From positions 1-10,187 of the forward strand of contig CANJEF010000021.1 in the NCBI GenBank assembly GCA_947472965.1: a stretch of DNA of 10,187 nucleotides, given 5' to 3'. Source of the DNA: Sphingobacteriales bacterium. GTDB lineage: Bacteria; Bacteroidota; Bacteroidia; Chitinophagales; Chitinophagaceae. Of this stretch, positions 1 to 6,326 are shown one piece after another. The notes under the pieces are model-generated. The model was not told the origin of the DNA. It made no database searches and saw only the letters and a list, made by a program, of their open reading frames with translations. A program made the position numbers and the translations under genes. Position 1 is the first letter of the stretch, and each line of letters starts with the position of its first letter.

Positions 1-511
1 ACTGAATATAACCACTTCAGCTACAATGATGTTCGGACATGTTGAAACACTGGAAGAGCGTTTTGAGCATTTGATTAAACTTCGCGAAGTACAAGCCAAA
101 AAGCCAGCAGATGCAAAAGGATTTCTGGCATTCATCCCATGGACATTCCAGGACGTCGACACCTTGTTGGCTAAGATTCGGGGTGTACAAAATCTTACTA
201 CCGGCGACGAGTATATCAGAATGATCGCCATCAGCCGAATCATGCTTCCTAACATCAAGAACATTCAGGCATCCTGGCTAACAGTTGGTAAAAAAATTGC
301 ACAAATATGCCTTCGTGCAGGTGCCAATGACTTTGGTAGCATCATGCTTGAGGAAAATGTTGTGAGTGCAGCAGGTGCACCTCATCGCTTCACATACAAA
401 TCAATACAGGAAGCCATCAAAGAAGCCGGATTCGAACCACAGTTAAGGAATCAGCAATATGAATGGAGAGAAATTCCTGAAGCCATACAGGAACAGGTGA
501 TCGATTATTAG
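1..511 (+). CDS. mqnC: Dehypoxanthine futalosine cyclase (MqnC), C-terminal part; 5' end outside window
   Basis: The open frame enters at base 2 without a start and ends at TAG 509-511, giving about 170 residues. MqnC is a radical-SAM enzyme of the futalosine route to menaquinone that cyclises dehypoxanthine futalosine; full members are about 370 residues, so more than half is missing, including the CxxxCxxC iron-sulfur motif, which lies near the N-terminus in this family. Visible family signatures are ATMMFGHVET near the start, AFIPWTFQ, NIQASW and GANDFGSIMLEENVVSAAG. The last one separates MqnC from the sister enzyme MqnE. The ATG codons at 26 and 29 lie inside the conserved ATMMFGH block and are not starts. 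The pxpB gene follows on the same strand with no visible terminator between, so read-through into it is possible. The family assignment is firm; the exact role is inferred from motifs only. Confidence 0.88.
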   Translation, partial: LNITTSATMMFGHVETLEERFEHLIKLREVQAKKPADAKGFLAFIPWTFQDVDTLLAKIRGVQNLTTGDEYIRMIAISRIMLPNIKNIQASWLTVGKKIAQICLRAGANDFGSIMLEENVVSAAGAPHRFTYKSIQEAIKEAGFEPQLRNQQYEWREIPEAIQEQVIDY

Positions 512-583
512 TATGCTGTATAATTGGATGCAGTTTATAACAACCCCATTTCTATAATCGGGATAAGCAATAACTTGCAGTCA

Positions 584-1294
584 ATGATTTTCCCCAGAAT
601 CTATGCCACTCACGACCAAGCTGTCACCATTGAATTGGGAAATGAAATCGATGAGACTATCAACCTTGATGTAATCAACTTAAAAAATGACATTGAGACA
701 AATCCATTCGATGGATTCATTGAATGTGTGCCTGCCTATAGTAGCCTGACTATCTATTTTGATGAAAAAACAACATCAAATACTGTTGTTGATGAAATAA
801 ATAATAGGCAACAAGCATTGAAATCTGAATCATCCTCATCGGCATTGAATAAAACGGATGTCATCACCCAAAGAATAACCAACACAATCATCATACCTGT
901 TTGTTATGATGTTGAATTTGGAACAGACCTTGAGTGGCTTAGCGATTATCTCAAACTAAGCATCCATGAAATTATTGCACTACACACCAAAGAAATATTT
1001 CGCGTGTATATGATAGGGTTCATTCCTGGCTTTGCTTACATGGGCACGTTGCCCGAACAGCTCGAATCACCAAGAAAAGCAACACCAGCATCATCCATTC
1101 CAATTGGAAGTGTTGCCATCGCAGGAAAACAAACAGGTATTTATCCTGCCGAAGTACCCGGCGGTTGGCAAATTATTGGCAGAACTCCCATGGTAATGTT
1201 TGATAAAAACAGAAATCCTTCTTCATTGCTAAAAGCTGGAGATCGAGTTCAATTCAAAGCCATCAACAAACAAGAATTTGAATCAAGACCATGA
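584..1294 (+). CDS. pxpB: 5-oxoprolinase subunit PxpB (KipI family)
   Basis: PxpB works with PxpC and PxpA in the cytoplasm to hydrolyse 5-oxoproline to glutamate at the cost of ATP; in Bacillus the homologue KipI also inhibits the sporulation kinase KinA. The 236-residue protein starts MIFPRIYATHDQAVTIELGNE, the usual N-terminus of the family. The C-terminal cyclophilin-like barrel carries GFIPGFAYMG (145-154), PIGSVAIAGKQTGIYP and VPGGWQIIGRTP (to about 202). A serine-rich linker near 81-86 joins the halves. I chose ATG 584 because it places the family start correctly. A TTG at 524 in the same frame would add 20 residues (MDAVYNNPIS...) that match nothing I recognise, though it lies only 12 bases after mqnC. 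The stop overlaps the pxpC start as ATGA at 1291-1294, indicating translational coupling. Confidence 0.9.
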   Translation: MIFPRIYATHDQAVTIELGNEIDETINLDVINLKNDIETNPFDGFIECVPAYSSLTIYFDEKTTSNTVVDEINNRQQALKSESSSSALNKTDVITQRITNTIIIPVCYDVEFGTDLEWLSDYLKLSIHEIIALHTKEIFRVYMIGFIPGFAYMGTLPEQLESPRKATPASSIPIGSVAIAGKQTGIYPAEVPGGWQIIGRTPMVMFDKNRNPSSLLKAGDRVQFKAINKQEFESRP

Positions 1295-2280
1295 GCATCA
1301 CCATACTTAAACCTGGTATATATTCTAGCATACAGGACCTTGGTCGCTGGGGGTACCAACAATATGGAATTCCTATCAGTGGTGCGATGGATGAATTTTC
1401 TGCAAGATTGGCAAATATCATCTGTGGCAATGATGAACAGGATGCACTTGTTGAGCTTACACTACACGGTACTGAAATCATGTTCAATGAATCAGCGTGT
1501 ATTTCTATTACAGGTTCAGGCAGCAGGATTTTCATAAATGATCTTGAAGTTGAGTTTAACAGGCTCATTAAATTGGAGGCATTCAGCATCTTAAAATTTA
1601 AACCAGCCGCAAAAGGATGCAGGGCCTACCTGGCAGTACAAGGTGGATTGAATATTAAAAAAGAATTGGGCAGTGCCTCAACATACTCCCCTTCGTCCAT
1701 CGGCGGAATCAATGGCCATTCGCTGAACACAGGCGATATCATTCCCTTCAGCAGAAAGGCAGCCGCCCATTCAAAGTCGAATGACATCAAGCAGATTAAA
1801 AATGGCTTTGGTGTATCGGCATGGATAGCAGTAGCTTCAATCAATAAGCAGCTCGGGGATCCATATAAAATAAAAATATGCCTTGGACCAGAATGGGAAT
1901 TATTCAGTGAGGAATCAAAAAATAAATTGCTGAAAACTGAATACACCATTTCATTGAAAGCAAATAGAATGGGGATTCATCTCGAAGGCGAAACACTTGC
2001 GATAGCTGAAAAAAAAGAAATGATCTCATCGGCTGTAACAAGGGGGGTCATTCAAGTTACAAATAAAGGCCTTCCCATCATCCTGATGGCTGATGCACAA
2101 ACTACCGGTGGTTACCCAAGAATTGCTAGGGTATGTAGTGCAGACTTATCCTTACTGGCACAATGCAGACCTGGGGATAGGCTATTTTTTTTCAATATTT
2201 CGGAAAATGAATCTTTTCAGAAGATGAAGAAAATGAAAGAAATTTTAAAATCTATCGAGATTGGATTGGCAAATAAATAA
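1291..2280 (+). CDS. pxpC: 5-oxoprolinase subunit PxpC (KipA family, biotin-dependent carboxyltransferase-like)
   Basis: PxpC pairs with PxpB; together they are thought to activate 5-oxoproline with ATP for ring opening with PxpA. The same fold forms part of urea amidolyase and is often annotated as a biotin-dependent carboxyltransferase, but no biotin domain is present here. The 329 residues match the usual length. Diagnostic blocks in order are SSIQDLGRWGYQQYGIP (12-28) with SGAMD (30-34), RAYLAVQGGL (111-120), GPEWELF (199-205), NRMGIHLEG (225-233) and LPIILMADAQTTGGYPRIA (261-279). The start ATG 1291 overlaps the pxpB stop by four bases. The C-terminus ends in a lysine-rich tail (KMKKMKEILK). 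The TAA at 2278-2280 directly abuts the stop of the opposing DUF2752 gene, so any terminator must lie inside coding sequence. Confidence 0.93.
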   Translation: MSITILKPGIYSSIQDLGRWGYQQYGIPISGAMDEFSARLANIICGNDEQDALVELTLHGTEIMFNESACISITGSGSRIFINDLEVEFNRLIKLEAFSILKFKPAAKGCRAYLAVQGGLNIKKELGSASTYSPSSIGGINGHSLNTGDIIPFSRKAAAHSKSNDIKQIKNGFGVSAWIAVASINKQLGDPYKIKICLGPEWELFSEESKNKLLKTEYTISLKANRMGIHLEGETLAIAEKKEMISSAVTRGVIQVTNKGLPIILMADAQTTGGYPRIARVCSADLSLLAQCRPGDRLFFFNISENESFQKMKKMKEILKSIEIGLANK

Positions 2281-2694
2281 TCAGATTCCTTTGTTGATAT
2301 TCCATATCCAATTCCCAACAACTATAAATATCAAAATTAAAGGGTATGGTTTTTTTTGAATTTGTTTTTCAATGGAGCCATATAGGATGTAAAGACTTTT
2401 TGTTTGGAAGATGAAGTCATAAGCTACCCAACATGGGATACAAATTAAAAAAATCAAAATGGGTAAACCGAATGGGTTCAAATAAAATGCATCAAGGATT
2501 CTACCGTCTAACAAAGACAGTACTGATCGTGTTGAACCACAGGATGGACAGGGAATTGATAATATTTTTTTTATCAAACAATTGGAAGAAGATGTTAGCG
2601 TGTTCTTTGTGTTTTTATTCCAATAAATCCAGCCATACCCAACTAAAGTTAACATGATCATAATGCCATAAAAATTACGTGGCTTTTCCATCAT
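2281..2694 (-). CDS. DUF2752 family small membrane protein
   Basis: This 137-residue protein has no established function. The DUF2752 hallmark is visible as CPSCGSTR (49-56), followed by a short helix and LNPFGLP (72-78). Hydrophobic stretches at about 8-25, 76-93 and 118-133 predict an inner-membrane protein with three segments. The CPSC pair could bind a metal or form a disulfide, which is inference. I chose the start at 2694 because its ATG overlaps the stop of the TM2 gene upstream as ATGA, a coupling arrangement. The frame is open further back to an ATG at 2775, but that would overlap the TM2 gene by 85 bases and add 27 polar, unfamiliar residues. TM2 and DUF2752 genes are often neighbours in Bacteroidota, which supports a shared role. 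The stop abuts the pxpC stop with no gap. Confidence 0.8.
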   Translation of the reverse strand: MMEKPRNFYGIMIMLTLVGYGWIYWNKNTKNTLTSSSNCLIKKILSIPCPSCGSTRSVLSLLDGRILDAFYLNPFGLPILIFLICIPCWVAYDFIFQTKSLYILYGSIEKQIQKKPYPLILIFIVVGNWIWNINKGI

Positions 2695-3032
2695 AAATAA
2701 AGGAACTGTTGTAATTGCTGCAAGTTTTTCTTTCGAGTTGCGCCCATAATCAAAAACCAATCTACAAAAGCCCAAATACCAAGTCCACCGCAGGTCAACA
2801 ACTTTCCAATACCAAGACCGACATCCCCTATCAAGAACCTATCAACACCTAACACACCTGCTAAAATGGAAATGATGATACTAAGAGTAGGATCCTTGAA
2901 TTGAATGGATTGTATTAATACCCACTTTGAATCATCCATTGCGAGTAATCGCTCCCTGATATGTATTAATTGATGCGTCTCAAAATAATTTCCATAAGAC
3001 AGGATAAACATATCAACTTTCTGTGACTCCAT
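2691..3032 (-). CDS. TM2 domain-containing membrane protein
   Basis: This 113-residue protein has a polar N-terminal half (about 1-49), rich in charged residues around HIRERLLAMDDSKW, followed by a TM2 domain: a first membrane helix (about 50-66) ending in the typical GVDRF (62-66), a short turn with GDVGLGIGKLLT (69-80), and a second helix through GGLGIWAFVDWFLIMG (82-97). The DRF motif between the helices is the hallmark of the family. The molecular role of bacterial TM2 proteins is not known. The gene is the middle one of three on the minus strand and overlaps the DUF2752 gene by ATGA. A 129-base AT-rich gap separates it from the PAL-like gene upstream, so it may have its own promoter; I could not point to a convincing one. 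Confidence 0.85.
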   Translation of the reverse strand: MESQKVDMFILSYGNYFETHQLIHIRERLLAMDDSKWVLIQSIQFKDPTLSIIISILAGVLGVDRFLIGDVGLGIGKLLTCGGLGIWAFVDWFLIMGATRKKNLQQLQQFLYL

Positions 3033-3161
3033 GATGCTTAAATTAATACTCTTGTAAGATTGACAAAATTTGATTTATTCAATAAAAACAAGTTGGTTGT
3101 TCAGTAATTATTTTCTTTGTTAATTATTGCTCTAATAAAATTGTATCATGATATCGCTATG

Positions 3162-4268
3162 CTAAACACGCGTTAACTTGATAGGCGGTGTGCGACTTGC
3201 GTTCCACTGACAAACATAAATACTATCATCTTCATCAATGCAAACATCATGACCATGTTTAAATACCCGATTTGAATCCTGGAAAGTCGGTTGCAAAATT
3301 CCCTTTTCATAAATCGGTGCGGTGCCGCCTGGACTTGATAACACCTTATTGGATTTGTCCATAATGGTAAGGAATCCAGTATCTGTATTTTTTTTACCCT
3401 CTTTATCCTTCGACCAACAAACACCCGCATACAAGTTTTCACCATGCAAAACAGGTCGGCAAACAAACATGCCCGGCATATCAATTCGCTTGATGTATTT
3501 TCCATCAAGTGTGAATACTTTGAAGCAGCAATCTTCCCTTGATGTACAAATCAATACCGGATTTTTTGGATCACGTGTATCAACCAGCACGCCATGTGCA
3601 CAGTTTAGATTATGCTCTTTATCAGCGTTGTTTCTTCCACCAAACTTTCTGATAAAGCGACCCTTTGAATCAAAATGCAAAATATAATCAGAGCCATATC
3701 CATCAGCAACATAAATGTCACCATTGGGCGCAATGGCTGTCTCTGTTGGATGATATGCATCTTTCTCATCGTATACGCCGATGCTATGGGGCTGTGCCAA
3801 AGAAAATATGATGCGCCCTTTAATGTTGGTTTTAACAACGTTACCTGGTTGAGACTTCGATGCTCCAGAAAGATCCGTATAAAATCCATTGTCCACCAAC
3901 AATAAAAAATCCTCTCCATTTTCTTTGCTGATGGTTAAACCATGGCCAGCAGGAAAAGAACTTCCCCAGGACTCCAGTAATTTTCCACCTTTATCAAATA
4001 CAAGTATGTTATTGTGTGTATCATCGCCAATCATTACCAACCGGCCTTGGCTATCTTGTACCATTTCATGGCAATTGATCAATGGCGTTGTTGAAGCTGA
4101 AATCTTGGCCCATTCCTTATCCACCTTATATTTGAAACCATTATGTCCAACTAACAGGTCGTCTGGATTGGAAGGGTTGTTGCTGGTAGAAAATGCGAAA
4201 GAATTTTTTGCGAGCAGGCCTGCGGAAGCCAACGCGGTTGACTTGATGAATGTTCTTCTATTTTTCAT
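3162..4268 (-). CDS. Tat-exported six-bladed beta-propeller (NHL type), PAL-like
   Basis: The 368-residue protein begins MKNRRTFIKSTALASAGLLA, a twin-arginine signal (RRTFIK at 4-9) with cleavage likely after NSFA (22-25), so it is probably exported folded to the periplasm. I used ATG 4268; an upstream ATG at 4283 would only add MYIQC before the signal. The rest is a series of NHL-like blades such as PNGDIYVADGYGSDYILHF (181-199). The pattern resembles the lyase domain of peptidylglycine amidating enzymes (PAL): GHGLTIS (H109), DGY (Y191), CAHGVLV (H225), SRED (R244) and HGHDV (H340) fall in the order of the PAL zinc ligands and catalytic Tyr and Arg. The arginine that PAL has in its first blade (Arg533 in rat) has no clear match near GDD (81-83). 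A lyase role is inference; a non-catalytic propeller remains possible. Nine cysteines lie in the mature part. Confidence 0.8.
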   Translation of the reverse strand: MKNRRTFIKSTALASAGLLAKNSFAFSTSNNPSNPDDLLVGHNGFKYKVDKEWAKISASTTPLINCHEMVQDSQGRLVMIGDDTHNNILVFDKGGKLLESWGSSFPAGHGLTISKENGEDFLLLVDNGFYTDLSGASKSQPGNVVKTNIKGRIIFSLAQPHSIGVYDEKDAYHPTETAIAPNGDIYVADGYGSDYILHFDSKGRFIRKFGGRNNADKEHNLNCAHGVLVDTRDPKNPVLICTSREDCCFKVFTLDGKYIKRIDMPGMFVCRPVLHGENLYAGVCWSKDKEGKKNTDTGFLTIMDKSNKVLSSPGGTAPIYEKGILQPTFQDSNRVFKHGHDVCIDEDDSIYVCQWNASRTPPIKLTRV

Positions 4269-4379
4269 ACATTGAATGTACAAAAAACAGGCTTTATTTC
4301 AATTGGTCATCGAAAAATATATTGCAGTTAAAATAAGCCACAATCATGAACAAAACTGTTTTCAGTATCTTGTATTCAG
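4269..4379. other. Divergent intergenic region between the PAL-like gene and pxpA
   Basis: These 111 AT-rich bases separate the minus-strand PAL-like gene from plus-strand pxpA and must hold the promoters of both. A weak Bacteroidota-type promoter is visible only for the minus strand (listed separately). On the plus strand, TATCTTG at 4366-4372 loosely resembles the -7 element (TAnnTTTG), but it lies only seven bases before the pxpA ATG and has no partner TTG at the right distance, so I do not call it. No inverted repeat long enough to be a clear operator or riboswitch stem was seen. Confidence 0.5.
4312..4343 (-). promoter_or_regulatory. Possible Bacteroidota-type promoter for the PAL-like gene
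   Basis: Reading the minus strand, TTG at 4343-4341 is followed after 21 bases by TATTTTTC (4319-4312), or after 19 bases by the overlapping TATATTTT (4321-4314). The primary sigma factor of this phylum recognises about TTTG, 19-21 bases, TAnnTTTG; the last G is missing in both readings. The site would give a leader of roughly 35-40 bases before ATG 4268. In an AT-rich spacer such a match can arise by chance, so this is a weak call. Confidence 0.25.
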
Positions 4380-5135
4380 ATGAAAAAAGGGATTGACCTG
4401 AATTGCGATATGGGAGAGGGTTATGACACAGATGAATTGATCATGCCCTTTATAAGTTCTGCAAATATTGCCTGTGGTGCACATGCAGGAGATCAAGCTA
4501 CGATGCATAAAACCATCGCACTTGCACTTCAGTACAATGTTTCAATTGGGGCACACCCGTCGTATCCGGACAGGAAAAACTTTGGAAGAAAAGACATGGA
4601 TCTCAATCCAGATGACATTTTCAAGTTGGTGAAAGAACAAATTGAGACAATCAATACCATTGCTCAAAATTTAGGTGCCCAACTTCACCATGTGAAGCCA
4701 CATGGCGCTTTGTACAACAAATCAGCAAAGGATTATCAAACTGCCATTGCAGTTGCAAAAGCAGTCGCAGACGTGAATCCCAATTTAATCCTATATGGAT
4801 TGCCTAATAGCGAATCCGAAAAAGCTGCACGTGAACAGAAATTAAAATTCTACAGTGAAGTTTTTGCAGACAGAACCTATACGGATGAAGGGATGTTAAC
4901 ACCCCGATCTGCTGAAAATGCATTGATTCTGTCAGCAACTGATTCCTTGAATCAGGTCATTCAGATGATTGAGGAAGGAAGCGTGAAATCAACATCAGGA
5001 AAAATAATACCTATAAAAGCTGATACGATTTGTATTCACGGAGATGGAGAACATGCTGTTGAATTTGCAAAAACAATTAGAGAGGGGCTAAAAAATAATC
5101 ATATCGAATTGAAGCATGATGAAAAAAACATTTAA
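4380..5135 (+). CDS. pxpA: 5-oxoprolinase subunit PxpA (LamB/YcsF family)
   Basis: PxpA is the third subunit of the ATP-dependent 5-oxoprolinase and is thought to complete ring hydrolysis with PxpB and PxpC. The 251 residues match the family length. Conserved blocks in order are DLNCDMGEG (6-14), SANIACGAHAGD (27-38), GAHPSYPD (57-64), HHVKPHGALYN (103-113), FADRTYTDEGMLTPR (162-176) and ICIHGDGEHAV (217-227). The Asp, Glu and His residues in these blocks are the probable metal or active-site groups of this deacetylase-like barrel. The start ATG 4380 gives the standard MKKGIDLNCD N-terminus. The 3' end overlaps the next gene by 20 bases, so the two are co-translated. The partners pxpB/pxpC lie 2.1 kb upstream, beyond three genes of opposite strand, so this half needs its own promoter. 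Confidence 0.94.
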   Translation: MKKGIDLNCDMGEGYDTDELIMPFISSANIACGAHAGDQATMHKTIALALQYNVSIGAHPSYPDRKNFGRKDMDLNPDDIFKLVKEQIETINTIAQNLGAQLHHVKPHGALYNKSAKDYQTAIAVAKAVADVNPNLILYGLPNSESEKAAREQKLKFYSEVFADRTYTDEGMLTPRSAENALILSATDSLNQVIQMIEEGSVKSTSGKIIPIKADTICIHGDGEHAVEFAKTIREGLKNNHIELKHDEKNI

Positions 5136-6309
5136 CCTGACTGCACTTTTTAAGTCGCCAATCATGGCAGCAGCATTTCTCATGGCAACGTCTGCTATCG
5201 GTCCCGGATTTCTCACACAAACAGCGGTCTTTACAAATTCGCTTATGGCGAGTTTCGGTTTTATCATTTTAATATCGATCATTTTGGACATTGGTGCTCA
5301 ATTAAATATCTGGAAAATTCTTGGAGCTAGTGGTATGCGGGCACAAGAGTTATCCAACAAGGTTCTCCCAGGTGCAGGTTATTTTTTAACTGCACTTATT
5401 ATGGTGGGTGGACTTGCCTTTAACACTGGAAACCTTGCTGGGGCCGGGCTTGGATTGAACGTGCTTACAGGATGGAGTTCAGAAACAGGTGCAATCATCA
5501 GTGCTGTCATTGCAATATTTATTTTTATCAACAAGCACTCACTCAAGTGGATGGATCTGTTTGCAAAAATCTTGGGGATGCTGATGATACTTCTAACGTT
5601 GTATGTTGTTTTCGTTTCAAGACCGCCACTTGGATTAGCCTTGGAAAAAACATTCCTGCCAGACAAGATAGATTTTCTCGCTATCATAACCCTTGTTGGT
5701 GGAACAGTAGGCGGTTATATCAGTTTTGCAGGTGCTCATAGGTTAATTGATGCTGGACTTACCGGCCCATCACATACGAAACAGGTAAGCCAATCCGCCA
5801 CTTCAGCCATACTCATTGCATCCGTGATGCGGATCCTTTTATTTTTGGCAACCCTTGGTGTAGTGTCAAAAGGACTATCGCTTAACGACGCAAATCCTGC
5901 AGCATCGGTTTTTCAATTGGCTGCAGGCAATATTGGGTACCTGATTTTTGGAATCATCATGTGGAGTGCAGCAATCACTTCAGTGGTTGGTTCTGCATAC
6001 ACGTCAATATCTTTTTTAAAATCATTTCATCCCAAATTCGATCAATATGAAAAATACCTGCTCGTTGCATTTGTTTTGATTGCGCTTTCGGTTTTTCTAT
6101 TGGTTGGCAAACCAGTTAAAATACTGGTGGTAGTTGGGGCATTGAATGGTTTTATACTGCCCATTGCATTGACCTTGGTTTTGATGGCGGCCTCGAACAA
6201 AAAAATTATTGGTGAGTACAAGCATCCGATATGGCTCAAGATATTTGGAATCGCCGTGATAGCAGCAACGCTGTACTTGGGTATAAAAACAATTTTCCCG
6301 ACATTTTAA
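5116..6309 (+). CDS. NRAMP-fold membrane transporter of the oxoprolinase cluster (YcsG-like)
   Basis: This 397-residue protein is almost entirely hydrophobic, with about eleven membrane segments, and has the NRAMP feel: an opening helix with AIGPGFLTQT (27-36), GNLAGAGLGL (105-114) in the third helix region, and a sixth helix around VGGTVGGYISFAG (194-206). True metal NRAMPs carry DPGN in helix 1 and MPH in helix 6. By rough alignment these positions read TNSL (40-43) and GGY (199-201), so manganese or iron transport is unlikely. It overlaps pxpA by 20 bases (17 if the second ATG at 5119 is used). The homologous pair ycsF-ycsG is adjacent in B. subtilis. From this context I infer transport of 5-oxoproline or a related small organic acid into the cytoplasm; this is not shown by the sequence itself. 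Confidence 0.85.
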   Translation: MMKKTFNLTALFKSPIMAAAFLMATSAIGPGFLTQTAVFTNSLMASFGFIILISIILDIGAQLNIWKILGASGMRAQELSNKVLPGAGYFLTALIMVGGLAFNTGNLAGAGLGLNVLTGWSSETGAIISAVIAIFIFINKHSLKWMDLFAKILGMLMILLTLYVVFVSRPPLGLALEKTFLPDKIDFLAIITLVGGTVGGYISFAGAHRLIDAGLTGPSHTKQVSQSATSAILIASVMRILLFLATLGVVSKGLSLNDANPAASVFQLAAGNIGYLIFGIIMWSAAITSVVGSAYTSISFLKSFHPKFDQYEKYLLVAFVLIALSVFLLVGKPVKILVVVGALNGFILPIALTLVLMAASNKKIIGEYKHPIWLKIFGIAVIAATLYLGIKTIFPTF

Positions 6310-6326
6310 TAATAGAAGGAGGAGAC

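Noticed and set aside
1263..1949. Minus-strand frames of about 108 codons inside pxpC
   Set aside because: They overlap a well-conserved coding sequence on the other strand and have no family resemblance.
3144..3153. Palindrome TATCATGATA between the TM2 and PAL-like genes
   Set aside because: It is only ten AT-rich bases, 8 bases past the minus-strand stop, without a T-tract on the proper side; too weak to call a terminator or operator.
3322..4275. Several plus-strand frames (3322-3687, 3889-4275) across the PAL-like gene
   Set aside because: They are antisense to a gene with clear motifs, have no recognisable protein features, and are open by chance.
3162..6309. A joint pathway of pyroglutamyl peptides and amide chemistry linking the PAL-like protein to the oxoprolinase
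   Set aside because: Attractive because both deal with modified peptide ends, but the PAL-like gene is on the opposite strand, its activity is unproven, and no peptidase or monooxygenase is nearby.
6314..6325. AGAAGGAGGAGA, a strong Shine-Dalgarno-like sequence on the plus strand
   Set aside because: No start codon with an open frame follows at a usable distance; it lies in the 17-base gap between two convergent genes and is probably chance.
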